A stretch of DNA of 64,000 nt, taken from assembly GCF_000524195.1 (NCBI RefSeq), contig NW_020170399.1, forward strand, positions 255,207-319,206. Reading direction: 5' to 3'. This document shows, in pieces, positions 23,201 to 33,720 of this stretch; position 1 is the stretch's first letter; each line of letters opens with the position of its first letter. The position numbers and the translations under genes were made by a program. The notes below the pieces were generated by a model. It was not told where the DNA came from. It searched no databases and was given only the letters and a program-made list of their open reading frames with translations. The DNA comes from Echinococcus granulosus. Its lineage: Eukaryota > Platyhelminthes > Cestoda > Cyclophyllidea > Taeniidae.

Positions 23201-26200
23201 ATAGTTCATTTCTGCAGCTGTCTTACAATTTGCGCCGTCTGAGCTGGTGATCCTTCTGTAAATGTTGATGGATGGGTTCACATTCGCCTGAATCGCTCAT
23301 TCATGACTTCCATTGGCATATAGCATCCGCTTGCAAACCTTGAGAACGTTCAAAGAGCATTTTGATGAGACGTCAGCTACCTTTTTACGAATGCAAGTTT
23401 CTTGTGGATAAATCTGTTGTGTCTCTATAATTATGTCTAGTTATAACTAACTGACGAGCCCTCCTGCATAATAGATGGAGCTGTCTAATCATTAAAAAGA
23501 GTTGGATACAGAAACTAGGTTCTTTAATTCATATCTTCTTCTGTTTAGAAAAAGTGCGTAGAAATTGGCCATCAGTGGCTGTAATACAATCTCCTTCACG
23601 AATCCAAAGTGTCCCGACTACGTATTGAGGCAGGAATTAATCTTTGCTTGAAGAAGGATTTTCCACTTGCTTTAATATAATTAATCTCTAGAGCTCAAGG
23701 GGTTTTTCATTCGTCCAGCTATTTGACAAGCAAAAGAAATGCGATTTCGATAGAGTCAGACACGGCAAGATCTGTTGGTAGATTTCGGAGTCCCAAGTCG
23801 CACGAAGTACTCAGTGCCTTTGGTTAGACCGCTTGGTCAATGAATGTCACCCATGCCCTTTTTTTAATCTTGAACATCAGCAGGATGACATCGCAGTGAT
23901 CAGCTCTTTTAAATTGGGTACTATAAAAGTTGACAGTTGAACCTTTACAAAGCTGCAACACCTCTCTACTTCACAAGCCTAGCCGTTTAATGTGGAGATT
24001 TGGGAATGTACAAAGCCCGATTTTCTGGGGTATATTCTTTTTTACAATAGATTCATTATACACGCAGAGCGTCGTCACAAAATCTCGGTTGCTATATGGA
24101 GACCACTTTGTTGTCCTGGTAACGGGAAAACTAACTTGCAACATGGCCCAAGGCATGGCTTTTGCATTAGTTCAGCGAGGCCTCGAATTTCGCTGCTGAT
24201 ATTCCAAAGTCTTTATGCACATAGTAAATGCTGTTTAGATAGTAAAGATCGCTTTTGGTTTTATTTAAGATTTTTTCCAAAAAATAAGGTCGTGCTTTCC
24301 TTAGGTTCTAATTCAGATGACTTTATAGGGTCTGAAATGGTGTTCCAGCAGGACCGCAAGATATCTTAGTTCCTAGTATTATTATCACTAAGGTACCACT
24401 TTACAAAACATGAAAATTACTTCTAAGACCTTTCACCCTTTATTCTTCATCATTAAACAGTGAGGAATTTCGTAAATTCGGGCAGGAAGTGATTTACTCC
24501 TTTTCAAATGATAGAATGTGGGTTATCCTGCCTTATCATCGAGGCATATTCGGTGCCTAAAAGGCACAGACGCAGGTATTTGGACGATTCCGACATTAAA
24601 AGGTGTCAATTGAAGGTGAAAGGTTGGAAGTAAGCCGCTTAGAATAAATCGCCCGTCACATCCGTAAAAGCAGATATTGCATGATTTCTTAATCTTAGGG
24701 CAACAAAATCTAACTAATTAAGGAACCTTTATTTCGGTATACAATAGCTTAGTAGCGATAACAAGAATTGAGGCTGAAGAGCCGACTGAAACAATACTGT
24801 ACTTGTCAGCCACTCCAAAGTCTTCCTCGAGAGAACACACGGACACCCCAAAGACCTACCAGGCGATTCACATTCCACCCATTCGACCGGTGAAGTTGCC
24901 ACTGCCTAAAACACCCCTAACGGGAACAGACCGAAGGTCGCTTTTTGAGTCTATGGAATTGGAGGAGGTGGAGGAGGATATATCGACTGCAGCAGTGAAG
25001 TTGAGGTCGAAAGTGGAGAGGCGAAAGGTACGATCTGTGACTCGTAGACAAGTCAAAGCGCCTCTCAGACCGCACAGCGCTATGGAGGCATCGCAGAGAC
25101 CTCCGATCAAGACAAATAACCTCATCGACTTCGATAAGGCTGATATCCTTGTCATGGAGACGTCTGTGGCGTCTGCTACCGCAGTTCGCTCGGTTACACC
25201 TTCGACGGTTAGTGGATTGTCATATCAATGGGTAAGTTTTAGGTTGTCGTCCTAACTATATCAATTACTGGTAATCTGACTTCCAAGTTCGTCATTTCAA
25301 CTCGTTTACAATCTCAAAAATCCAAAGTCATCACGATATCCCAGCTGAAATCTTAGCGTTAAACGGATCAGCCTATTAGGGTTTGGGGACCGGATCCATA
25401 TCATGTGGCAAGCACTCTGGAATGGCGTGCCCACAAGAGTGATTTTAGGCCAAACTATTTCTATAAAAGTGTATCTTTTTTCCTACAGTCATACAATGGC
25501 TTCTATTGTCCTACTGTTTTTCTTCCATTAGCTCAGCGTAATTCCTGCATTTGGAGTAACCATTTTTATTGTTCACGCCCCACTTTATTTCCTCCCTATT
25601 TTATGCATAAGGTGGCAACTTGGACGCAAAATATGCCATTGAAAACGAAAGCATCCGCATTAGTATGGCTGACTTGAAGACTTGAAAAGTTTTAAGTCGT
25701 ATTCTACTGTAAAATATCTGGCAGCCTGTCTTTTAGATTTTGTGACCTTTATGTTAACGAAGGTGGGATTTGGTACGAACATGAGTCTGGTGTTGATGTT
25801 TATTAATTTAAGCTTTTGGAGGAGTTCAAAGTGCCCTTGATTGGCATGCCAAGTGGGCATTTACGTAGGTGGTGGATGCAGAATTCGTCCATTGGAATCC
25901 ATTTTATTGCCAATTCAATGCTGCCCTTACTGTTAAAGCGTCCTCCCTTCACAAAGGCAATTTCTCTTGCATGCCTTTTTAGTTAAGTAGAAGTTTATTA
26001 TTTAGTAGGTTCATCGTCAATTAATAGTAAATGTAGTTTAGCGTCCCAAGTCTGTCCTGAAGTTGAAAGAAGACGTAATGTTAGGGCTGAATATGTATTA
26101 CTGAGGTACAGAAGGACAAGAAGACTACTGACATGGCCCAGAATCCATACCGCCCACTCAACGTACAAAGGCGAAGGCTCAAGTGCCCGTAAAACCAAAA

Positions 26201-29200
26201 CGAAGAGCTAAATAAGCAATCAAAATAACACAACAGTCTCCAGAATCCCAAATGTTGTACCTTAGGTTTGTATAAAATGAAGCCGGTAATTCTTTTACAT
26301 TCATAGCCACATTTCAATGCACATTCCCCTGTTGATTGTGAATTTTCTTGCCATTCCTAGTCGAGGGAGAGATTCCCGGAGCTTGTCAGGATGTTTGCGA
26401 TCCCGCATACTGTTTTGGCAAGTGATCACATCTTCGGTTGGTTGAGTTCATGAAATCTCTCCACTGGGAGACCTTAAACCGCCCCAACTTCTGCAGCCAA
26501 TCACCTTGTGTTAAGAATATTTTAATTTTTCGTCAACTAGGTCGACAATTTATATGTGAAAGCTTACACGGCTTGTTACTGTTCCAGATCAGTCCTCCAG
26601 AAGTTTTCATTGGTAAATGGTAGTACAGTATTCCCATTTTTTATGTCGGCAGTTTTATACCAGAGTGTTAGAGGAAGGGGCTCTCTCTGAAGTTATTTTG
26701 TTTACTCTAAGCAATCCCCAGAGATTAAGCACAAGTTCCTACTTTTTTTGAATTTAACATTTAAGGATGTATGGGACATTAATATTATAATTACGTTAAT
26801 CTATAATCCTATTTTGATTAAGCGGAAGTTTTATTGCATTAAGATTAAAATTCACGTACTTTCAATGAGACGTTGAAGCCACCTTTTGATAGGTATTTCT
26901 GTATTGTTCCTAATATTTCTTCAAGACGAAAGAAGTCAAGTACTGGGATAGAAAATGTTTTGCCAACATTCAAAAGGGCTGGGGGGCTACTGACATGAGC
27001 TGGAGATATGCCACCTACGGGAGACATTGGCAGAGCCCTAAGTGCCCGCATAACCAGACTTAAGGGTTAAATAAGCAATTAACATGTTACACAGCCCCGG
27101 CCCTTCTCTCTCCTTATGAGCCTCTTGCCAGGCAATCCTATTGGTTAACCTTCCGCGATGGCCATCGCACTGTAGTCGGAGCTGTAAGGAAAAACACTCA
27201 TGACCCAACAGCGCCAGGTGTCGAATTTGCTTACAATAGAGAAGACATCTGCCTGCAACGCCACTGATACCTCTTGGCAATTTCCCTGAATCTATAGTCT
27301 TGTGCTGTTTGGAAACTGTATTGGGTGAAGAAGGATGCTGCTGGCCATCTCGTATGTCCACTGCTAGCAGTGAGAACATTGGCCTAAATGCGATCCCTCG
27401 ATAAGGAACAGGGGTAAAGTTTCACGTTTATTCCTCCTCGCCACTTAGTTCACACTTCAGCGCTGCCTAGCCACATCTATCCGCGTTCTATCCAGCCAGT
27501 AGGAAGATGGAGAGGTATCATTTGCTCACTTGATTAGCATTTTGACACAGGTACCATTGACAGCTCCGTAAAGAACATTTCCGGATGTTTTACAGTTAGT
27601 GTTGTTTCTGTTGTTAATAGCTTTCCCTCAGAACAGAGGGATTGGGGTAGTTGACAAAAATGGGCGTCATTTTCAACTCTTCCATTGAGGGTCTTCACAG
27701 ATTCCTCCATCCTCAGCATGTGCCCTTCTTCCGTCACGGTAAGATTTAACATTCAGGAATGAATATAAGGGTAGATAATCTTTAGGATCGGGTCAGCTTT
27801 CCGTTGCCACAAGTGTAGCGCCTGAGTCTTTCCTAAATTCGAAAAAGTCACAATACCAGGACAGAAAGTGTATTACCGACGTACAGAAGGGCTGGCCATG
27901 TCGCCCAGCGGAAGCACAAAGGTGGGGCTTTAAACGCTCGTTTAATTAAAACCGAATTTTTAACAAGCCATCAAAGTTTTCCAGTTTTAATGCCTAGGCA
28001 ACCTATCAGCTGACTATCCACATCCTTTCTTTCTGGTGCCAACTCGCTAAAGTTGTTTTGTTTTGAAATAGTTATGACGAAAAACATCAAAATTACCCCC
28101 ACATCACAAACATGCTAAAACAGCCTCATTTTAATGGATTGGTAACTTGGAGGCAGATTAGACTTCCTTGCCTGTTCGAGCGAATTTTGGAGATGTCTGT
28201 TGGTTTCTTATGAAAGCAAAAAAAACGGGCAAGAGGAAACAATAGTTACAATTACCCTCTTTTATCGTTCCAGTGGCGCTACTCAGCGTCTTTGAATCCA
28301 AAATACTCTTACGATCACTTGCTCACCTTTGACACCAACTCTGGAATATCACCGCATCACCCGTCAAATTCACCCAGAATAACATTAGTTTACCTCTGTT
28401 TCACTTTCCATTCTTACAATTAACATCAATCTGTAATATTATTTATTATACAAACAAATTTATGATAGGTACTTTCTACAAATTTTTGCAATTTATGAAG
28501 GCAGGTTTTCTTCCAAGACGGTATGAGAATCGAAACCCTACTGGCACTTGTAATAGGCTTGGCGTTGCTCTCCACCTCTGCCTTCATACCCTTGGAACCA
28601 GTAGGCGAGTTGGAGGAGGACGTGCGTTATGGGTTAGCGATAAGTAAAAGGGCATAGATATTAAGGTTCATTTCCTCCTNNNNNNNNNNNNNNNNNNNNN
28701 NNNNNNNNNNNNNNNNNNNNNNNNNNNNNNNNNNNNNNNNNNNNNNNNNNNNNNNNNNNNNNNNNNNNNNNNNNNNNNNAGGCTGCTGCCTCAAGAATTG
28801 TCCCGATCCACTGACTACCTGCTCACGGTTAGTTTTATAGCCTTCCTCTCGCTAAACCACCTGCATTCGTATGAACCATCAGCACATTTTCTTCTGGGAT
28901 TTGATAGGACATGTCAGATGCCAGATATAAATAATTAATGTTTACACTTTTGCTTCTACTAGCGTTGCACTTCTAAAAGAGCCATTTTGTCCACTTCACA
29001 GTCTTCTCGGATCAGCACTTTGGCTGGCTTCTGAACGTTTCCTCAACCACTTAGCAAAAGTTGTTTAACAGAGAGTAATTGGGTGGCAAGACTTGAAGCA
29101 GCTTACTTGCACGAGAAGAATGCTCTGTCTTATCATCAAAATGTATTTAAACAAAGATTGATTTCTCGCAGAAACACAGACGTGTCCGTAAACATGATGG

Positions 29201-32200
29201 AGTGGGTTCAACGGATGACAATGAGTGCAAGAGAGTTGGTGTTGTGTCTCAAGACATCCTCGAGAAAAGTCGATCTAGTAAGCCTCGCTCCCCTCGCAGA
29301 CCCGCTCATGTCCGTGATGCCGCTGTGGCGAGCAATCTCGGGGAGGAATTGAAGACCCCTCGAGCAGAGAGGGTGGAACAAAAAAGTCCAGCCAAACACC
29401 TCACCTCGCCGGTTCTTAGTGCACGAAGCAGGGTAGATAGGAAGGAAGTCGCATCTCCTATCAAGAGAACAGGTTCAAAGGGAAAAGAGAAGGTGGTTTC
29501 ATTAAAAGTGGGTTGCTACACCTGCGTCTTCTGTCGCATCCAGTTTTCACACTTTTCATGTTTTCTTCACTGAACGTTGCACAACTTCAATTCCGCTTTT
29601 GTACCTGGGCATCCTCACCATTACTCTCTTTTTTTAGGATGACCTAGTTCAAGATGCGTCAATCAAATCGACAATAACTCGCATCTTCAGCGCTGGAGAT
29701 GATGTCGAGGAGTTTATTACAACCCCAGCCCCAAAGGTGAATCATCTTAATGACCAATTAATGACGACTGCGTCATTTTTAATTCTAATTTTATTAAAAT
29801 CCTTAATGAAATATGAGATAACGATTTGTATTAACCAATCGGTTTTCTGAACAGTGCTACTGATAAACAAAATGAGTAGCTTTGATATTGCATCCATAAG
29901 CATAGTAGTAATTTTTATTTACAATAAGAAATAACATTCTCAAATTCGAGACAGAATATAGATGAACTAGAACTGCCTTTATGGGTATGAGACATAAACT
30001 TTTAAGCCTGTCAAACCCATAAAGCCCTTGTCACTTAATGTCTGGTTGCTAAGCTATGCGTTTACATAAGCTAGCTAATGCAAGGCGGGGCTACGATAGT
30101 TTCCTTCCGGTCAACGAAAACATATTTGATTGAAAAAAAAACAATCAACCAGTGTTAAACACAAGCTTATAAGAGAATGAACCTATTATGGAAGTATAAT
30201 TTTGCCTAAAGGAAATGCCTGCTTATAACCAACTTGAGACTACCCTGGAAAGAGATGTCTTCACCTTTGAACAACCATCCCGCTTGAGACACGGTACCTT
30301 AAAGTTGAGTTGCTAAGCCATTCAAAGTAAAATTTTAAAATTTTTTGCAGAAATGCTGCCGAAAATATGCATAATTTTCAGGGGAAAGCTTCAAAGCGAT
30401 TCGTTTTGTGATTGCAGTCTTAACCAGATTTTATATCCTTGCTGCGTTCCATAATTTCGTGCAACTCCTTATCACTATCTTTTTTATGCTTTGAGCAATC
30501 TCCTCCCCATCAATCACTTTCCTCTGAGCAGGGTGTGACTGTGTGCTGTCGAATAAGTCGAGACAAGCACGGCTTAGAGGGCGGTCTCTTCCCCAGCTAC
30601 TTTCTCCACCTGGAGCGACAGGAGGACGGTCGCCGATTCTTCCTGCTCGCAGCTCGTCGAAAGCGCCGTGCCACGACCTGCAACTATCTAATCTCCCTCG
30701 ACGCCACTGCCCCCTCCACCACCACCTCCTCCCCTCTCGACGCACCCGGTGATGGCAGGTTAAACGTCGGCCATCTACGCTCTAACTTCCTCGGCACTCA
30801 GTTCGTCCTCCTCTCTAGCCGTAGAAAATACGCTGGTCTGCATACCTCCACTGGTCATCCCGATGTCGAACTCGCCGGTGGTGACTGGTCCAAAGAAATC
30901 GCTACTATTAGCTATGTAAGCCTGATAGCATCTCTCCTCACGTCTCAGTAGTGTAGCTGCAGTCAAGTAATGGACTTTCATAATAACCTCCTTAAATGTG
31001 AATTTTTTTGCATTTTGATCTCTGCTTGTTGGGTCGAATGCAGGCGAATCTTCAGGAAAATCTAGTCAAAAAGTTCATTGATGTCAACCAGTTATTTGAA
31101 GTTGTCATTATTACTCAAAAAATTGGTCGACGTAAGTCAGAGGCTCTTAACAAGCAATTTACCGCCTAGATTTGTGCCTAATCCTTTTTTTACTATTTTA
31201 GGAGCCAAATATTCTGGGGTTCAAGGGTCCACGAAAAATGACAGTGCTTATGCCTCCTGTGAAGGATGCTGTCGACCCCAAAGCAGCTAATGAGGCGAGT
31301 TTTTTGTCACTTGACTTACCACTTGTAATCAAAGTGATGAACAGTTGAATTTGTTGATTTAGCCGTCAAAATGTGCTATTGGGGGTTCGGAATCAAGAAG
31401 CGCTCTCTCAGGTATCATAGAACTGCACAACAAGAAGCCCATGTGGAATGAAGGTAATGTCACCCACTTAAACTTGTTAGTGTCAAGTCTTCTTTGGGTG
31501 GGGGATAAATGACGAAGCAAGTAATTTGTCATGAGGGCTTTAGGGTGTTTATTCATCTTTATGTTTCAGCAACATCGAAATCCTTATTTATACCCTAATC
31601 CTAGACGTTACCGAAAGATTTGATGCATCTCTTATCATGTCTAATCAATCCATTGGCTTTATTGGCCATGTTAATTTTATCCGATTGTATGTACAAAAGT
31701 AATTACATTGTTTATAGGGGGGATTTATCCTAAATGTCTCCTCATTCGCTTGCATTTACCACTTCGGCAAAACTAATGTCGTTTGTTTTTGCCGTATAGA
31801 AACGCAGTCCTACGTGCTCAACTTCCACGGTCGTGTGACCCAGGCATCGGTCAAAAACTTCCAACTGATAGACAATGGTGATGGTAAGGCTAATGGGTAT
31901 GCTGTCTTTACCACCACTTTTGTGCCTATAAGAGGCTATGATATTTCCCACACGAGGAATAATAGTGATCAGTCCAACTCAAATTGTACTTTACCGATGG
32001 TGGCATGCTATCAGTGTCACACAGACTTATTCTGTTCCAAGTACTATTTGCATAGGTGAACTTTTGGGTGACCTTGGCACATTGCGCGTTCATTCAATAG
32101 CAATCGGATTCCAACCCAATCCCATCGATGCCGTTGAGATCAAATGAAGTTTTGAGATGATTGATTAGTGTGTTAAACGTTTTGTCCCCATACCTCTAGG

Positions 32201-33295
32201 TATCTAGTTTACTGGGGGTACCCACTTTTACTCCTTACAGCACATTACATGCTACACAAGAGAGCGGCGGGTTGTGCATTCGAGTAGCGACGGTTCAACT
32301 TGATGTGGGAGTAGAAAATGCATAATAGCTCAGTTATTTCAAAAGAAGTAAGATTTTGCTCTTACACTTGTTATGCGTAGTTTAACTACATCTACTTATT
32401 CTACAGTAAGAAGCCTTTTAATACTTAAAAAGGAGAGTGAAAACATCCGCCCGAAAGCATGGTGATTTTGCATATTATCGTTGAAATGTCAACTTTAATT
32501 AGATTCATGGAAGAGCGTTCCTAGATGGATTAATATTAATGTTGTGACGAGAGACTTTGGCCTCGAAAAGTTCTGTATGACGATCTGTCTGTTGGTACTA
32601 CCATAGTACTTAAACGCTTTCCACCATCTACTGTTTTTAATAAACATATTCTCAAGTCAAGCTATCAGGGACACCACCTAACTTGATGCGAGTGACGAAC
32701 CACCCAAGGTCGCGGAGATTTCTTACCTAGGTCAGTGTTAAATTGACATGGGTGGTGTTATACACAGAGCTGGTCAATGTTTTTTTTCAGGTTTCAACAA
32801 ACGAATTTCTTTCCCATATTCATCCCAGTCTTAATGCATGAAAATTCCCCCACTGATTTAAGCTGCTACGGTTACTTCGTAGGCAATTGCAGCAGAATTG
32901 TGCACTCCAGCTCAACTAGTGTCAGGCTTGTCAATTGTCCCGTCGCTGTACACCCAACTTAGCCTTAAGAGTAGTCATATTAAAGCATCCTCCCTCAAAA
33001 GATCGGTTCTCACTATGGGCATCATTTAAGGCTGTATCAGGAATGCACTTTTATGCTACCACGAATTACCAAGATGGGGAACAGAGGTTGAAGTGGCTAG
33101 GAATATACTTTTGTTGACATTACCTTCTGGCATTGTAACTCAACCTTTCTTCTAATCCAAGAGTCGACTATCCTCATGCAATTCGGACGCGTTGCTAGCG
33201 ACATCTTCACAATGGACTACACATACCCATTGACAGCGCTGCAGGCCTTCGGCATCGCCATATCCTCATTGGCCGGAAAGTTGGCCTGCGAGTAG
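20248..33295 (+). CDS. TULP3: Tubby-like protein (TUB/TULP3 class), multi-exon
   Basis: Exons by eye: 20248-20467, 21821-21931, 24810-25231, [gap], 28780-28827, 29172-29507, 29638-29736, 30532-30915, 31202-31294, 31363-31453, 31800-31883, 33162-33295; phases agree at every visible join. About 673 residues are visible. The basic N-terminal helix ([20 protein letters not shown]) resembles the IFT-A-binding helix of TULP3. A disordered Ser/Pro/Lys linker ends in [17 protein letters not shown], close to the vertebrate entry into the tubby domain. The C-terminal 261 residues form that domain: [20 protein letters not shown], the basic RRKRR patch before NYLIS at the PI(4,5)P2 site, [54 protein letters not shown], and the hallmark ending KLACE. 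Family role: phosphoinositide-dependent delivery of receptors to cilia. The domain carries a Ser/Thr/Pro insertion after ISLDAT. One or more exons may be missing in the gap. Confidence 0.93.
25232..26031 (+). other. First part of the large intron of the tubby-like gene
   Basis: Follows the donor TGG|gtaagt at 25232. No further tubby-type coding exon was recognised between here and the gap, but linker exons are poorly conserved and one could be overlooked. The short ORFs present have no protein character. Confidence 0.5.
26032..26232 (+). repeat. Solo LTR-like repeat in tubby intron
   Basis: Starts TGTAGTTTAGCGTCCCAAG. It contains TCCTGAAGTTGAAAGAAGAC, GGGCTGAATATGTATTACTG, AGACTACTGACATGGCCCAG, CCGCCCACTCAACGTACAAA and AAGTGCCCGTAAAACCAAAA, and ends near AACACAACA. 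It lies in the sense orientation relative to the host gene. Confidence 0.7.
26900..27977 (+). mobile_element. Composite element with direct LTR-like ends, copy 2
   Basis: Left terminal unit 26900-27092 (TGTATTGTTCC...AACATGTTACA), body 27093-27813, right terminal unit 27814-27977 (TGTAGCGCCTGAGTC...). Same architecture and nearly the same length as the element at 1602-2662, and the two bodies align over their whole extent. A possible 4-bp duplication, TTTC, flanks it (26896-26899 and 27978-27981), though this is low complexity. No retroviral-type protein domain is encoded. It sits in the large intron of the tubby-like gene. Confidence 0.65.
28523..28657 (+). CDS. Putative small secreted peptide precursor, possibly a first exon
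   Basis: An ORF of 44 codons, ATG at 28523 and TAG at 28655. It encodes a textbook signal peptide ([20 protein letters not shown]) followed by [14 protein letters not shown] and [10 protein letters not shown], with a Lys-Arg dibasic site near the end. It lies inside the large intron of the tubby-like gene, on the same strand, 22 bp before the assembly gap. A splice donor ATAA|gtaaaag at 28644 precedes the stop. It may therefore be a signal-peptide exon of a small secreted or neuropeptide-like gene whose other exons are in the gap. Short ORFs with hydrophobic starts can arise by chance, so this is only suggestive. Confidence 0.35.
   Translation: MRIETLLALVIGLALLSTSAFIPLEPVGELEEDVRYGLAISKRA
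28680..28779. other. Assembly gap of 100 N
   Basis: Exactly 100 unknown bases, the usual placeholder for a scaffold gap of unestimated size. It interrupts the tubby-like gene. The frame that continues right after it ([16 protein letters not shown], then donor ACG|gttag) indicates that the 5' end of at least one coding exon is lost in the gap. Confidence 0.98.
29737..30531 (+). other. Intron of tubby-like gene before the tubby domain
   Basis: Runs from the donor CCAAAG|gtgaat to the acceptor ctctgagcag|GGT. AT-rich, no coding sequence or repeat recognised. Confidence 0.7.
31884..33161 (+). other. Last intron of tubby-like gene
   Basis: Starts at GATG|gtaagg and ends at ccaag|AGTCG. The ORFs inside (for example 31938-32147 and 32777-32962) are chance readings. 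No repeat recognised. Confidence 0.7.
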
Positions 33296-33720
33296 GCTCC
33301 ACCCGAGTGCGTCTATCCAGCGGAACAACAAACCAGCCAATACTCGCCACGCACACCAAAGGGCTAAAACCACATCCAGACAGCTATTTAATGCAATAGG
33401 GGAAAAAGTTCCTGTCGAAGAGTGCCCACCCCCTCCCCCCTGACCGTCCCTTTTGTAAAGCCGAACGAATTTCAGTGACGAAGGAGTAATTAACTTTTAG
33501 CACCTGTACACTTCTCGTTAACCACTTCAAACAAAATCATCAAATTCTAGCTAAAACGACAACAAACGAAAGGGAGCAGGAGATACAAACTCCTCAAATA
33601 ATACAAGAACACGGGTACATTCATTGCGTTATTTAAATCACACGCAGAGAAAAGAAAGTAAGCGGAGAGGAGTAAAAGAAGGAGAGAACAAGACTATACA
33701 CAGCACGTGGGTGAGGATGA
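33296..33720. other. Convergent 3' interval between tubby-like gene and USO1
   Basis: The 425 bp between the two stop codons must contain both 3' UTRs. I do not see a canonical AATAAA for either gene in the expected orientation, so the two transcripts may overlap at their ends. Confidence 0.6.
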
